Assembly (NCBI RefSeq): GCF_001945525.1
Contig: NZ_MPJW01000061.1
Span: 1 to 33,266, forward strand
Source of the DNA: Ileibacterium valens
GTDB taxonomy: Bacteria; Bacillota_I; Bacilli_A; Erysipelotrichales; Erysipelotrichaceae
Direction of reading: 5' to 3'
DNA: 33,266 bases
Shown: positions 10,201 through 17,257 of the stretch, piece by piece
Layout of the letters: every line of letters begins with the position of its first letter
How positions within the stretch are numbered: the first letter of the stretch is position 1
The notes under the pieces: generated by a model
What the model saw: the letters and a program-made list of their open reading frames with translations, nothing else
Told to the model about the DNA's origin: nothing
Databases searched by the model: none
Position numbers and translations under genes: made by a program

Positions 10201-10571
10201 TCATTTTCTTTAACTTCGTCAGTCTGATCTGAACCCTCCGATTTATTTTCTTCATTTTCATCCTTCAGATTCGTTTCATTCTTATTATTTCCTGAAGGCA
10301 GGTCTGTAATCGTTTGGTCTTCAGCAGGACCTGAATTTGTTGAAACCACATCCAGAACTTGAGAACCCTCTGAAGGTAAAGCTGAAAGATCTTGTTCTGC
10401 GGTCTGAGCCTTTTCATTATCATTAATGAAAGGGGTACTTGATGTTTCCTGCGTAGTCTGTTCATCACCAGAAACTGCAATAACGGCATCTTCTGCAAAA
10501 ACTTCAGCAGCAGCTGCTGTGCTGAATCCTGTCGCAGCAATGACAGCGGCAGCAACAATTGATTTTTTCAT
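7224..10571 (-). CDS. Secreted cell-wall-binding repeat protein with C-terminal NlpC/P60 peptidase
   Basis: Encodes 1115 residues. A signal peptide (MKKSIVAAAVIAATGFSTAAAA) is followed by a Ser/Thr/Glu/Asn-rich linker to about 160. Residues from about 165 to 975 are aromatic-glycine repeats of the glucan/choline-binding (CW_binding) kind, recurring as WYCFD-TG-M-TG, LDK-YQPDDPK-VYY and G-M-YG. Residues about 983-1115 form an NlpC/P60-like domain with Cys1011 in LDCIGF and His1072 in FTHSSIYVGNG as the presumed catalytic pair. Family members cut peptidoglycan stem peptides. AGGAAGG lies 9 bases before the ATG. Two central blocks of 145 residues are almost identical. It is probably a cell-separation or surface autolysin held to wall polymers by its repeats; the ligand cannot be read from sequence. 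Confidence 0.9.
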   Translation of the reverse strand: MKKSIVAAAVIAATGFSTAAAAEVFAEDAVIAVSGDEQTTQETSSTPFINDNEKAQTAEQDLSALPSEGSQVLDVVSTNSGPAEDQTITDLPSGNNKNETNLKDENEENKSEGSDQTDEVKENENVLLKNEESNLDDKTSIITELVVTETPKVQLNGWSSDKLSYFENGQALIGVKTVDGKLYNFGLDGKIIYGQNKVGEEAGRELWVCADKQTGVLFTGLTHLKKEYNPQGEKTVYYDKNGYMHFGQLTLDNKNYFFDQKTGAMAVNKIVAVTDDKSYYYGKDGTMQYGQHQVNNDWYCFDNQTGVMKTGIVNLDKSYQPDDPKVVYYNTSKSGKTPYGAMVYGMANVGKDLYYFKDGSGKMLTNGIAEVTVDGTKGKIYLGSDGKAITGEKETGPNQWRYFDKTTHLMVAGFKDLDKIKDKTDQNKTVYYDTKTGIMAYGQRQIGNDWYCFERGSGKMITGFFYLDKNYQPDDPKLVYYSPKQENRGAMLYGLQEINGKKYYLMPGSGTKAVNKLVDVTGGKIYLDGNGVMVTGEKETGPNQWRFFDYNTGLMKTGFHDLKKTADKTDRDKTVYYDTKTGIMAYGQRQIGNDWYCFERGSGRMITGFFYLDKNYQPDDPKLVYYSPKQENRGAMLYGLQEINGKKYYLMPGSGTKAVNKLVDVTGGKIYLDGNGVMVTGEKETGPNQWRFFDYNTGLMKTGFHDLKKTADKTDRDKTVYYDTKTGIMVYGQRQIGNDWYCFERGSGRMITGKFYLDKNYQPNDPKWVYYETTGKPGSGLGKMLYGEIERDSKVFYAAPGSGKLKNKYARVEKDGFAVYNQNGDRAVNTQFEYQGGWYFMDRNGQVAKNKLVKLTKDLEPQGEKTVYYGSDGKMVYGTRKIDNNWKYFHPGSGAMAVNEFVNIKKAYNSIHNEDQNYVFDKNGNLVYQAEYEINGSKFKIDPATGKAKQISTRPSWCKIVNGQVIFDPPGYPTLYAGANTKLGKLLLSASEHWGAQFSSGGRDNDKYLDCIGFVMRTFNKAFDLHMNAANVHEFVTQKGYAYMLPSVSSLVPGDLVVYCGTWTPVTTRFTHSSIYVGNGMIMYMAQGGCQIGSMYDIAYHYGGPAPRYPMRLPV
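8386..9255. repeat. 435-bp tandem duplication inside the NlpC/P60 gene, two near-identical copies
   Basis: Copy one is 8386-8820 and copy two 8821-9255, exactly 435 bp (145 codons) apart. About the first 345 bases are identical, and only about five differences are seen in the rest. A third, diverged start of the unit follows from 9256 with roughly 35 identical bases. The unit length is a multiple of three, so gain or loss keeps the reading frame. Confidence 0.92.
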
Positions 10572-10609
10572 AAGATGTTTCCTTCCTAAAAAATTATTAC
10601 TACGAACAA

Positions 10610-10629
10610 ATTATATTCGTTTCCGAAAC
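10610..10629 (-). promoter_or_regulatory. Candidate -10 and palindromic site upstream of the NlpC/P60 gene
   Basis: A perfect TATAAT lies at 10610-10615 (minus strand), about 40 bases before the ATG. Just upstream, in the spacer, is the 11-base palindrome GTTTCCGAAAC (10619-10629). No convincing -35 is seen 16-18 bases upstream, which is compatible with an activator- or repressor-controlled promoter. Confidence 0.4.
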
Positions 10630-10776
10630 TAATTCTATAGGAAAAACATAATTTGTCGTAATTTTTGTTATTTTGAATAGAGTTTTACCATTTTGTGAAT
10701 ATATTCAAGCATTATGAGACAATAAATCAGTCTTGTGTGATTGTTTTTTCCAAAAGATTCCTTAACAAATTGACTT

Positions 10777-10813
10777 AAAAAAAAACGGTTTAACATGGAA
10801 TTGATGCTAAACC
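10777..10813 (-). terminator. Rho-independent terminator with no intact gene to serve
   Basis: GGTTTA-CAT and ATG-TAAACC arms (10787-10813) form a stem followed on the minus strand by CG and nine T. On the plus strand it is followed by TATATTTTTT. It would stop minus-strand transcripts from 10.9-11.4 kb, where only degraded-looking open frames remain. Confidence 0.7.
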
Positions 10814-10974
10814 CTATATTTTTTGATCAAAACAAAGCTTCTATTTCCCTTTGTTTCATTAACAGCATACATATTTTGTATTCTTTATGATCCAGATGAC
10901 GAGGCGCTGGATAGCCTTGATGAAAATTGTATTAAATAGGCATTTGCCGCAATAAAAAAATGGCAATTTTACGC

Positions 10975-11301
10975 TTATTCATTATTTAAATTATCCAAAC
11001 TTGAAGGGAAGGAACCGAATTCTCCATCGAGATCGTGATACTGAACCGCTAATGATGAAATATGGTTACAGGAATAGATATGGGTACGGATAAAACAGAT
11101 CCATTCGATGCTGCTGCAATTCCCGTGTTTCGTCCCTATGACAATATAGTAATGATCATCATTAATATTTCGTTGGTTTTTTTGTTTTGGAGCTGCTGTT
11201 CCAATGAAACTGCAGGAGCGTTCCTGCTGTCCAGCCTGTCCACAACTAACCGGATAAACCCATATACAATGCCAATGCACTCTTTCGCCCAAACAATCCA
11301 A
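10975..11301 (-). pseudogene. Possible remnant or hypothetical ORF, 108 codons, TTG start
   Basis: The frame opens with TTG at 11301, with AGGAAG just before it, and reaches a stop at 10975. Its translation has protein-like stretches (for example a VIGTKHG segment and YHDLDGEFGSF) but matches nothing I recognise. In-frame stops lie just upstream of 11340 and neighbouring frames carry short open pieces. An overlapping plus-strand frame (11062-11325) contains KTDPFDAAAI, faintly like the KTD-DA motif of IS110 transposases, but lacks a ribosome binding site. Treat as a decayed or non-coding region unless homologs are found. Confidence 0.2.
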
Positions 11302-11670
11302 TACTTCCTGATTGCAGATTCGTAAAATCTCTCCTACCTCTCATCCTCTATGTGAATAGTATATAAAAGGCAGGCGGTTTACTCCTGTCGAACATCTTCC
11401 TGATATCCTATTTTGACCGAAGAGTAAAACACGAGAACGATAAACTTATGAGTCCATTTAAGTCGTACCATTCCAGAATTAACACTAAATTTAAATCAAG
11501 CGAATATCTATTTGGACTTATTGAATATAAATAATCCGAAGAAGAGAAAGAAAATGATATCAGCGCGCCTTATCTAGCTTGAATAAATCCCATGGAGTAT
11601 CACTCCATTTATTTAATATGGATGTCGACTTATAACATTTCCTCAATAATGCCCATTGAATTTTGACAAG
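11302..11670. other. Intergenic stretch without a supported gene
   Basis: No open frame with a ribosome binding site is seen. The only clear structure is the hairpin ATGGAGT-atc-ACTCCAT at 11591-11607, flanked by AAAT/ATTT. Together with 10830-10974, this makes the region between the NlpC/P60 gene and the DtxR-type gene the least coding part of the window. Confidence 0.6.
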
Positions 11671-11701
11671 AAAAAAAGTGGCTCTATTTCTAAGCCACTT
11701 T
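11671..11701 (-). terminator. Rho-independent terminator of the DtxR-type gene
   Basis: AAAGTGGCT and AGCCACTTT form a 9-bp stem with a 9-base loop and a following T run on the minus strand. It lies about 45 bases after the stop codon at 11744. Confidence 0.8.
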
Positions 11702-11743
11702 AATCACAATATTTAGCCTTTTTTCGGTACAATCCTGTCTCTA

Positions 11744-12157
11744 TTAGTTGCTATCGTCGCTGCGTTTTGATTCTAACTGCTCTGCTTTCTGATAGAAATT
11801 TTGAATTGCTTCAAATGTTTCTTCACTGATGATGTGCTCAATACGACAGGCATCTTTTTGAGCAATATCTCGAGGTACTCCTATATTTTCAAGCATTTCA
11901 GAAAAAAACAGATGTCGCCGATATGTAGACTGAGCGACTTCCTTCCCGTTTTCGGTAAGGATCAGATATTTTTTGGGATCGATCTGAAGCAAGCCTTCTT
12001 CCTGAAGCAGTTTAACCGCGTGAGATACAGAAGGTTTAGAAAATCCAAGATAACTGGCTACATCCACACTTCTGACATGATCAAGCTGTTCAGACAGAAC
12101 CAGAATAGATTCAAGATAGTCTTCTACCGATTCAGTAAGTGGTAGTTTTTTGTTCAT
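11744..12157 (-). CDS. DtxR/MntR-family metal-dependent transcriptional repressor
   Basis: Encodes 137 residues: an N-terminal winged helix (VRSVDVASYLGFSKPSVSHAVKLL) and a dimerisation domain with metal ligands in the DACRIEHIIS segment. The SH3/FeoA-like third domain of DtxR/IdeR is absent, as in MntR. Candidate ligands are Asp13, Glu16, the His of YRRHLFF, and the Cys, Glu and His of CRIEH. MntR of Bacillus has Glu where Cys stands here, so the metal (Mn or Fe) cannot be told from sequence. The usual targets are metal importers, but none is adjacent. The promoter -10 lies only 6 bases before the ATG and there is no Shine-Dalgarno sequence, implying a leaderless mRNA. Confidence 0.9.
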   Translation of the reverse strand: MNKKLPLTESVEDYLESILVLSEQLDHVRSVDVASYLGFSKPSVSHAVKLLQEEGLLQIDPKKYLILTENGKEVAQSTYRRHLFFSEMLENIGVPRDIAQKDACRIEHIISEETFEAIQNFYQKAEQLESKRSDDSN

Positions 12158-12163
12158 AGTTAA

Positions 12164-12192
12164 ATGATAGTTGACGCTAACTCAAGAGTCAA
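12164..12192 (-). promoter_or_regulatory. Promoter of the DtxR-type gene, giving a leaderless transcript, with overlapping inverted repeat
   Basis: TTGACT (12187-12192) and TATCAT (12164-12169) on the minus strand are 17 bases apart, each 5 of 6 to consensus. The -10 ends 6 bases before the ATG, so transcription should begin at or next to the start codon. The spacer holds ACTC-TT-GAGT and TTGAC...GTCAA inverted repeats that cover the polymerase site, suggesting autorepression. Confidence 0.65.
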
Positions 12193-12269
12193 TCCTGTCG
12201 ATAGTTTCAATAGTTGGCTGTTCATTAGTTCATCTCAATATTTAAAACCTGAAGAATATGCCATTTTAA

Positions 12270-13190
12270 CTAATTTTTAAGCATACTTATACGGATCAAC
12301 CGATAAACTTTATCCATATAAGCCATTGAAATAAAAGGGACCTGAACCAGGCTAGAAAAAGCTTTAATCAGATTTCTATTTTTTAACAATGTAAGCCCAT
12401 TGTTGAACTTTCGATTAGCGATTGTATATTTTTCGGATTCTTCTATGTTGGTATCAGCCAACACCTGTTTCTTGATCTTATCAGGATCAACCACCTTATT
12501 ATTTCGATAACTATCTGAAAGGATCTTCATCGTTAAGTACTGGTCATAGAGGCTGCTGCGGCTGACAGAACCAGTACTCATACGATATTGAAATAACACT
12601 TCCGGAACATTCCCAGCTTTTGCACCTGAAAGAACTGCTCGCAATGTGAAATCATAGTCTTCAGCTGTTGGAATATCTCTATATCCATTTAACTTTTCGT
12701 AAAGTTCTCTTTTCATCATCCAGCTTGGATGAGCGAGGACCTGACCATATCTCAAAGCTTTTTTAACTTTCTGACTCTTAGTGGGTATCATTGCTGCTGA
12801 ATACATGATTTTTCCATTATCATCAATGACCTCGGTCTGCGTTCCGCAAAGATCCAGTTCATGGTCTTTCATCCAGCTCAGCTGCTTTTTAAATCTATCA
12901 CGTAATGAAATATCATCCGCATCCATCCTGGCAAAGATCTCTCCCTTTGCATTAGAAAATCCTTTTCTCAACGTACTATTCACTCCCAGATTTACTTCAT
13001 TCTGAAAGAATCGAATTCGAGAATCCATTAGCTTCTTCTTATCCATAAAGTTGACTATCTGTGAATTTTTCGGATCATCCAGAATCACTATCAGTTCAAA
13101 ATCCTTATAACTCTGATTCAAAATCGAATCAATTGACTGCTCAAGTAAATCGATTGATTCTCTGTAGCATGGCAACACGACTGAAATCAT
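12270..13190 (-). CDS. Family 2 glycosyltransferase
   Basis: Encodes 306 residues. The ATG at 13190 has GAAGGGGTG about 6 bases upstream; the longer frame to 13247 overlaps the metK terminator region and is rejected. The GT-A fold starts at once (MISVVLPCYRE), with ILDD for the nucleotide, the metal-binding MDADD (DXD) and a downstream AEDYDF. Such enzymes transfer a sugar from a nucleotide donor to cell-surface glycan or lipid acceptors. It lacks membrane segments. It is an isolated gene 110 bases after metK with no clear promoter of its own, so it may depend partly on read-through of the metK terminator. Donor and acceptor are unknown. Confidence 0.9.
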   Translation of the reverse strand: MISVVLPCYRESIDLLEQSIDSILNQSYKDFELIVILDDPKNSQIVNFMDKKKLMDSRIRFFQNEVNLGVNSTLRKGFSNAKGEIFARMDADDISLRDRFKKQLSWMKDHELDLCGTQTEVIDDNGKIMYSAAMIPTKSQKVKKALRYGQVLAHPSWMMKRELYEKLNGYRDIPTAEDYDFTLRAVLSGAKAGNVPEVLFQYRMSTGSVSRSSLYDQYLTMKILSDSYRNNKVVDPDKIKKQVLADTNIEESEKYTIANRKFNNGLTLLKNRNLIKAFSSLVQVPFISMAYMDKVYRLIRISMLKN

Positions 13191-13225
13191 CTTTAACACC
13201 CCTTCGTTTATTAACCAGATTTTCA

Positions 13226-13261
13226 GAAAAAAGCTGGAATGTTCCAATTGAACGTTCCAGC
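13226..13261 (-). terminator. Rho-independent terminator of metK
   Basis: GCTGGAA-GTTC and GAAC-TTCCAGC arms give an 11-12-bp stem with one mismatch and a 5-base loop, followed by six T on the minus strand. Confidence 0.85.
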
Positions 13262-13301
13262 CGGATCAAATTTATTAATGATTATTCATTACAGAATTCA
13301 A

Positions 13302-14411
13302 TTACATCTCTAAGTCAATAATTCTTTCCCACGGAAGTTTAGGATCCCCGAAATGTCCATAGTTAGTTGTTGTGCGATAAATTGGTTTTCTTAAATCGAG
13401 CTCATCAAGAATGTTTCCAACTTCAAAATTGAAATTTTTATTGATGATCTCAAGTAGTTTTGCATCGCTGACTTTTCCTGTATTGAAGGAATCAACCATG
13501 ATAGCTACCGGCTCCTTGCGTCCAATCGCGTAGGCAACTTCTACTTCAACCTTATCTGCCAGACCGGCTGCTACCAGGTTTTTGGCTACCCATCTTGCAT
13601 AATAAGCGGCTGACCGGTCGACTTTGGTTGGATCTTTTGATGAGAAGCAGCCTCCGCCGATATGTCCCATACCTCCATAAGTATCGCAGACAATTTTTCG
13701 TCCAGTCGTACCAGAATCTCCGAAGGATCCCCCAACGACAAACGATCCGCTTGGATTTATAAAATATTTCGTATTTTCATCGAGCATCTCTGCTGGAATA
13801 ACAGCATCAATCACCTGTTCGCGCACGATCTTCTGAACTTCTTCTAAATCAACATCCTTAGAATGCTGAGTGGATACGACAATTGTATCGATTCTTACCG
13901 GCTTATCATCCCTGTACTCAACAGAAACCTGGGTTTTTCCATCTGGTTTAAGAACATCTGGCATGCTTCTTCTGACTTTAGAAAGCTGTCTTGAAAGAAG
14001 GTGAGCATAATAAATTGGCGCTGGCATCAGCTCTTTTGTTTCATTGGATGCATAACCGAACATGATTCCCTGGTCACCAGCTGCCACTTCCAGAGTTCCA
14101 TCCTCATTCTTATTGACGGCATCATGAATTTCTTTGGATTGCTCGTTCACGACCACTGTCACTTTATAGTCTTCTGGATATCCAATTTCTTTGAGAACGT
14201 CTTTTGCAATTTTTTCATAATCCAGAACAGCCTTCGTATTTGCTTCCCCATAAACGAGGATAAAATCATCCTTGATTGTGGCTTCTACAGCCATGTTCGA
14301 CAAAGGATCCTGTTCTAATGCTGCATCGAGAATAGAATCTGCGATCAGATCGCAAACTTTATCTGGATGCCCTTCTGTGACTGATTCACTGGTAAAAATA
14401 TAATCTTTCAT
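13302..14411 (-). CDS. metK: S-adenosylmethionine synthetase
   Basis: Makes SAM from methionine and ATP. At 369 residues it is a little shorter than the usual 380-400. Visible motifs are SVTEGHPDKVCDLIADSILD at the N-terminus, GDQGIMFGYA (signature 1), and GGGCFSSKDPTKVDRSAAY (signature 2; the more common form is GGGAFSGKDPTKVDRS), so a Cys-Phe-Ser-Ser variant is present here. GGAAAGGAAGCAGG lies before the ATG. Upstream is a promoter with a consensus -10, a structured leader with SAM-riboswitch features, and a hairpin terminator, so expression is probably shut down by SAM. Confidence 0.97.
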   Translation of the reverse strand: MKDYIFTSESVTEGHPDKVCDLIADSILDAALEQDPLSNMAVEATIKDDFILVYGEANTKAVLDYEKIAKDVLKEIGYPEDYKVTVVVNEQSKEIHDAVNKNEDGTLEVAAGDQGIMFGYASNETKELMPAPIYYAHLLSRQLSKVRRSMPDVLKPDGKTQVSVEYRDDKPVRIDTIVVSTQHSKDVDLEEVQKIVREQVIDAVIPAEMLDENTKYFINPSGSFVVGGSFGDSGTTGRKIVCDTYGGMGHIGGGCFSSKDPTKVDRSAAYYARWVAKNLVAAGLADKVEVEVAYAIGRKEPVAIMVDSFNTGKVSDAKLLEIINKNFNFEVGNILDELDLRKPIYRTTTNYGHFGDPKLPWERIIDLEM

Positions 14412-14452
14412 ATTCCTGCTTCCTTTCCAAATCTATAATGACTCAACTTATT

Positions 14453-14484
14453 AAAAAACTCAGACACGCCTGAGCATGTCTGAG
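14453..14484 (-). terminator. Leader terminator (expression platform) upstream of metK
   Basis: CTCAGACA-GC and GC-TGTCTGAG arms form a stem of about 11 bp with six T after it on the minus strand, only about 40 bases before the metK start codon. It lies inside the metK leader, so its role must be regulatory. The competing pairing TGAGC (14497-14501) with GCTCA (14481-14485) would block its 5' arm. Confidence 0.85.
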
Positions 14485-14501
14485 CTGATCTCTTCTGCTC
14501 A

Positions 14502-14582
14502 TTATCGATGTTAGCCGGACCACCGGATGAACGGTTGGCGCAGGATCTGCGAGCTAACTCTCTCCCCTGACTCTTGATAACA
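14502..14582 (-). ncRNA. SAM-riboswitch-like aptamer in the metK leader (SAM-I clan variant)
   Basis: The RNA begins UUAUCAAGAG, identical to the 5' end of many SAM-I (S-box) aptamers, and closes with GAUAA pairing to UUAUC (P1). In between are a purine-rich GGGGAGAGA, a CCAACC (GCAACC in SAM-I) and GGCUAACAUC (GGUGCUAAAUCC in SAM-I). Pairings I can see are GUUAGC with GCUAAC, hairpin CGCAG-AUC-CUGCG, and hairpin ACCG with CGGU. It is only about 80 nt, with a much reduced P3 and no P4 arm. The P1 3' strand overlaps UGAGC of the proposed antiterminator, so ligand-stabilised P1 would favour the terminator. Location before metK supports SAM as ligand. The class assignment is by eye. Confidence 0.7.
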
Positions 14583-14593
14583 GATTCATTAGA

Positions 14594-14621
14594 ATTATAA
14601 GTGATTCAATCGGCATTTCAA
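14594..14621 (-). promoter_or_regulatory. Promoter of metK
   Basis: TTGAAA (14616-14621) and a perfect TATAAT (14594-14599) on the minus strand are 16 bases apart. Transcription would start near 14587, just before the aptamer P1 helix. An 11-base palindrome CCTGAATCAGG (14626-14636) sits directly upstream of the -35. Confidence 0.8.
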
Positions 14622-14709
14622 CTGTCCTGAATCAGGTATTTTACAACCTGAGAAAACAGCTCACAATTGATTCGATTTTCTCACTGGTTAAGCGATTGCG
14701 AAAATAACC

Positions 14710-15015
14710 TTATTGTTTTTTCTCTTTCTTATCATCAGATTCCTGAAGATTTTCCTGACTGTCTACCAGATTTCTCCAGGAAAAGGATTCCTTGAGAACT
14801 GGATTATCGTCCACGGCAGGATCATCATTTAAAGCGATATTTTTCATCAATTTTTTTAATGTGAGAAAGCGAATCAGCCCAAACAGGAAAATTCCGGCTC
14901 CTACGAAGATAAAAATTTTCAGTGAATCATAGCGCAGAATTCCCATGGCCATGACGACAATTCCTAATCCGGCTACCTGAAGCTGAGTAAACAGGGCTTT
15001 CTGGTAATTATTCAT
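14710..15015 (-). CDS. Small two-helix membrane protein, unknown function
   Basis: Encodes 101 residues. Two hydrophobic segments (about 12-28 and 32-50) are followed by a charged cytoplasmic-type tail rich in Asp, Glu and Lys. The start lies 8 bases after the metG stop codon, so the two genes are very likely cotranscribed. I do not recognise the family. A function linked to metG cannot be inferred from cotranscription alone. Confidence 0.75.
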   Translation of the reverse strand: MNNYQKALFTQLQVAGLGIVVMAMGILRYDSLKIFIFVGAGIFLFGLIRFLTLKKLMKNIALNDDPAVDDNPVLKESFSWRNLVDSQENLQESDDKKEKKQ

Positions 15016-15023
15016 TCTGGTTA

Positions 15024-17021
15024 CTAACGAAGGACAGTTCCCGGTTGAATTGAGTCTGGAAGGAAAATGACTTCATAGCCATCTGCTGAATCAGCACAGA
15101 GAATCATTCCGCTTGAAAGTTCTCCACGCAGTTTGGCAGGTTTCAGATTTGAAACTACCAAAACTGTTTTCCCAGTAATTTCCTCTGGAGTATATTTTTC
15201 AGCGATTCCACTGACGATCTGACGAACATCTCCGTTTCCAAGATCTACTTCTTCAATCAGCAGCCGATCCGCTTTAGGATGTCTTTTCGCACTGAGAATC
15301 TTTCCAGCTTTCAATTCGATCTTTTCAAAATCACTGAACTCAGCTTCTTTTTTGATTTCAGATTCATTCTTCTTTTCTTTTTTTGATTCTTCTTTTTTTG
15401 CCTTTTTCTGCTGCTTCTCTACTTTTTTATTTTCCTTCTTTAAATCTGCAGCCTGTTCACCCATTTCTTCTGCAAATTTTTTCGGATCAATTCTGGCAAA
15501 TAAAGCGGGAGCTTTAGGTGCTGTATGAATACCTTCTTCAAGAAGCCCAAATGTTTCTGCGGATTCTAAAGAGCGCTGATCGGTGTTCAGCAGATCAAGG
15601 ATCGTCTTTCCAGTATCTGGCATGAATGGCTCAAGAAGAATTGCACTAATACGGAGACTTTCAAGCAAGTTATAAAGAACTGTCTGCAGGCGGTCTTTCT
15701 TTTCTGGATCTCTGGCCAGAATCCAGGGTTCTGTTTCATCGATATATTTATTTGAACGGCGAAGCAGAGTGAAAATTTCATCCAGAGCATCCTTAACGCG
15801 GAATTCTTCCATTTTAGCGATGGTATTGTTTACAGCTTCCTTCGCCGTTTCCTTGAGCTGTTCATCTACTTCTTCATTCACATTTGGATTATGGACTTCC
15901 CCATCAAAATACTTCTGATTCATGGCAATCGTTCTGGATACCAGATTTCCAAGAATATTCGCCAGATCTGAGTTGATTCTTTCAACGACTAAATCCCACG
16001 TAATCGTTCCATCCGATCCAAATGGGATTTCATGCAGACAATAGTATCGAACTGCATCTACCCCAAATTTTTCAACCAGGTCTTCTGCATAAATAACATT
16101 CCCTTTGGACTTGGACATCTTTCCTTCGCCCACAAGCAGCCATGGATGTCCAAATACCTGTTTTGGAAGAGGCAGATCCAAAGCCATCAGGAAGATCGGC
16201 CAGTAAATTGTATGGAATCGTAAAATATCTTTTCCAATAATATGAGTTCCCGGCCAGAATTTGGTGAACTCTTCACTTTGTTTTTCGGCATAAGGATCAT
16301 ACCCAAGAGAAGTAATATAGTTTGTCAGGGCATCCAACCATACATAAACGACGTGCTTGTCATCAAAGTCTACTGGCACTCCCCAGGTAAATGAACTTCT
16401 TGAAACGCACAGATCCTGCAGTCCTGGACGCAGGAAGTTATTGAGCATTTCATTCTTACGGCTTTCAGGCTGAATAAATTCTGGATGATCTTCGATATAC
16501 TGAATCAGCCGATCCGCATATTTTTGCATATTGAAGAAGTATGCTTCCTCTTTTGCTTTCTGTACAGGTCTGCCGCAATCCGGACAGTTTCCATCGACGA
16601 GCTGAGATTCGGTCCAGAAAGATTCACATGGAGTACAGTACCATCCCTCATATTCGCCTTTATAAATGTCTCCCTGTTCGTAAAGTTTCTTAAAAATTTT
16701 CTGAACGATACGAACATGGTCTTCATCAGTCGTACGAATAAAGTAATCGTATGATGTATTCATTAAATCCCAGTTGCTTTGAATCTGCTGTTTAACACCA
16801 TCAACAAATTCCTGAGGGCTTACTCCAGCAGCTGCTGCTTTTTCTTCAATTTTGATTCCATGTTCATCGGTCCCAGTCTGAAAAAACACATCGTAGCCCT
16901 GCTTTCTTTTAAAGCGGGCAATTGCATCACTGAGAATAATTTCATAGGTATTCCCAATATGGGGACGGCCGGAAGTATAAGCAATAGCCGTCGTCAGAAA
17001 ATATGGTTCTTTCTTTTCCAT
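15024..17021 (-). CDS. metG: Methionyl-tRNA synthetase
   Basis: Charges tRNA-Met. Encodes 665 residues, the usual length for the form with a C-terminal tRNA-binding domain. The class I HIGH motif reads HIGN (PHIGNTYE), a normal variant in this family. A zinc-type CTPC...CPDC knuckle lies near residues 128-147, and KMSKS is at 301-305. A Lys/Glu-rich linker of about 50 residues leads to the EMAP/Trbp111-like domain (FEKIELKAGKI...SSGMILCA) at about 560-665. The ATG has GGAAAGGATGAAG upstream. The leader is about 120 bases with a small GGCAGC/GCTGCC hairpin (17050-17066); no T-box is seen. Confidence 0.97.
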   Translation of the reverse strand: MEKKEPYFLTTAIAYTSGRPHIGNTYEIILSDAIARFKRKQGYDVFFQTGTDEHGIKIEEKAAAAGVSPQEFVDGVKQQIQSNWDLMNTSYDYFIRTTDEDHVRIVQKIFKKLYEQGDIYKGEYEGWYCTPCESFWTESQLVDGNCPDCGRPVQKAKEEAYFFNMQKYADRLIQYIEDHPEFIQPESRKNEMLNNFLRPGLQDLCVSRSSFTWGVPVDFDDKHVVYVWLDALTNYITSLGYDPYAEKQSEEFTKFWPGTHIIGKDILRFHTIYWPIFLMALDLPLPKQVFGHPWLLVGEGKMSKSKGNVIYAEDLVEKFGVDAVRYYCLHEIPFGSDGTITWDLVVERINSDLANILGNLVSRTIAMNQKYFDGEVHNPNVNEEVDEQLKETAKEAVNNTIAKMEEFRVKDALDEIFTLLRRSNKYIDETEPWILARDPEKKDRLQTVLYNLLESLRISAILLEPFMPDTGKTILDLLNTDQRSLESAETFGLLEEGIHTAPKAPALFARIDPKKFAEEMGEQAADLKKENKKVEKQQKKAKKEESKKEKKNESEIKKEAEFSDFEKIELKAGKILSAKRHPKADRLLIEEVDLGNGDVRQIVSGIAEKYTPEEITGKTVLVVSNLKPAKLRGELSSGMILCADSADGYEVIFLPDSIQPGTVLR

Positions 17022-17144
17022 AGCTCTTCATCCTTTCCTGTTATCTATAGGCAGCAAGCCGCTGCCAGAATTGGGCAGATCGTTTTCAGGTGATTCTCTG
17101 CGCAATGAATTTCTTACTCTGCAAAAAAACAGAATGGTATAGCT

Positions 17145-17153
17145 AGTGTATCA
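17145..17153 (-). promoter_or_regulatory. Candidate extended -10 promoter of metG
   Basis: TGATACACT on the minus strand resembles an extended -10 (TG-N-TACACT). A TTGTAA lies 19 bases upstream of the hexamer, which is a poor spacing. It lies in the 236-base gap shared with the divergent Nudix gene. Confidence 0.3.
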
Positions 17154-17257
17154 TATTGAACAAAGGGTCTTACAACTCGTCACAAAGTTCATCGTGTCTT
17201 ATATGAAACAAATCTAATTTTGAAATATTGAGCATTTTGAATGTTCAGGAGAAGAGA

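Noticed and set aside
11062-11325. IS110 transposase remnant on the plus strand
   Set aside because: The only likeness is a short KTDPFDAAAI string; no other family motif, no ribosome binding site, and the rest is hydrophobic and Ser-rich in a way unlike a transposase.
14502-14582. A T-box in the metK leader because of the GGTGGTCCG string
   Set aside because: The whole transcript before the terminator is about 100 nt, too short for T-box stem I, and the core antiterminator sequence is not matched.
17022-17227. A T-box leader for metG
   Set aside because: No stem I, no AGGGUGGNACCGCG antiterminator and no terminator; only a small GGCAGC/GCTGCC hairpin.
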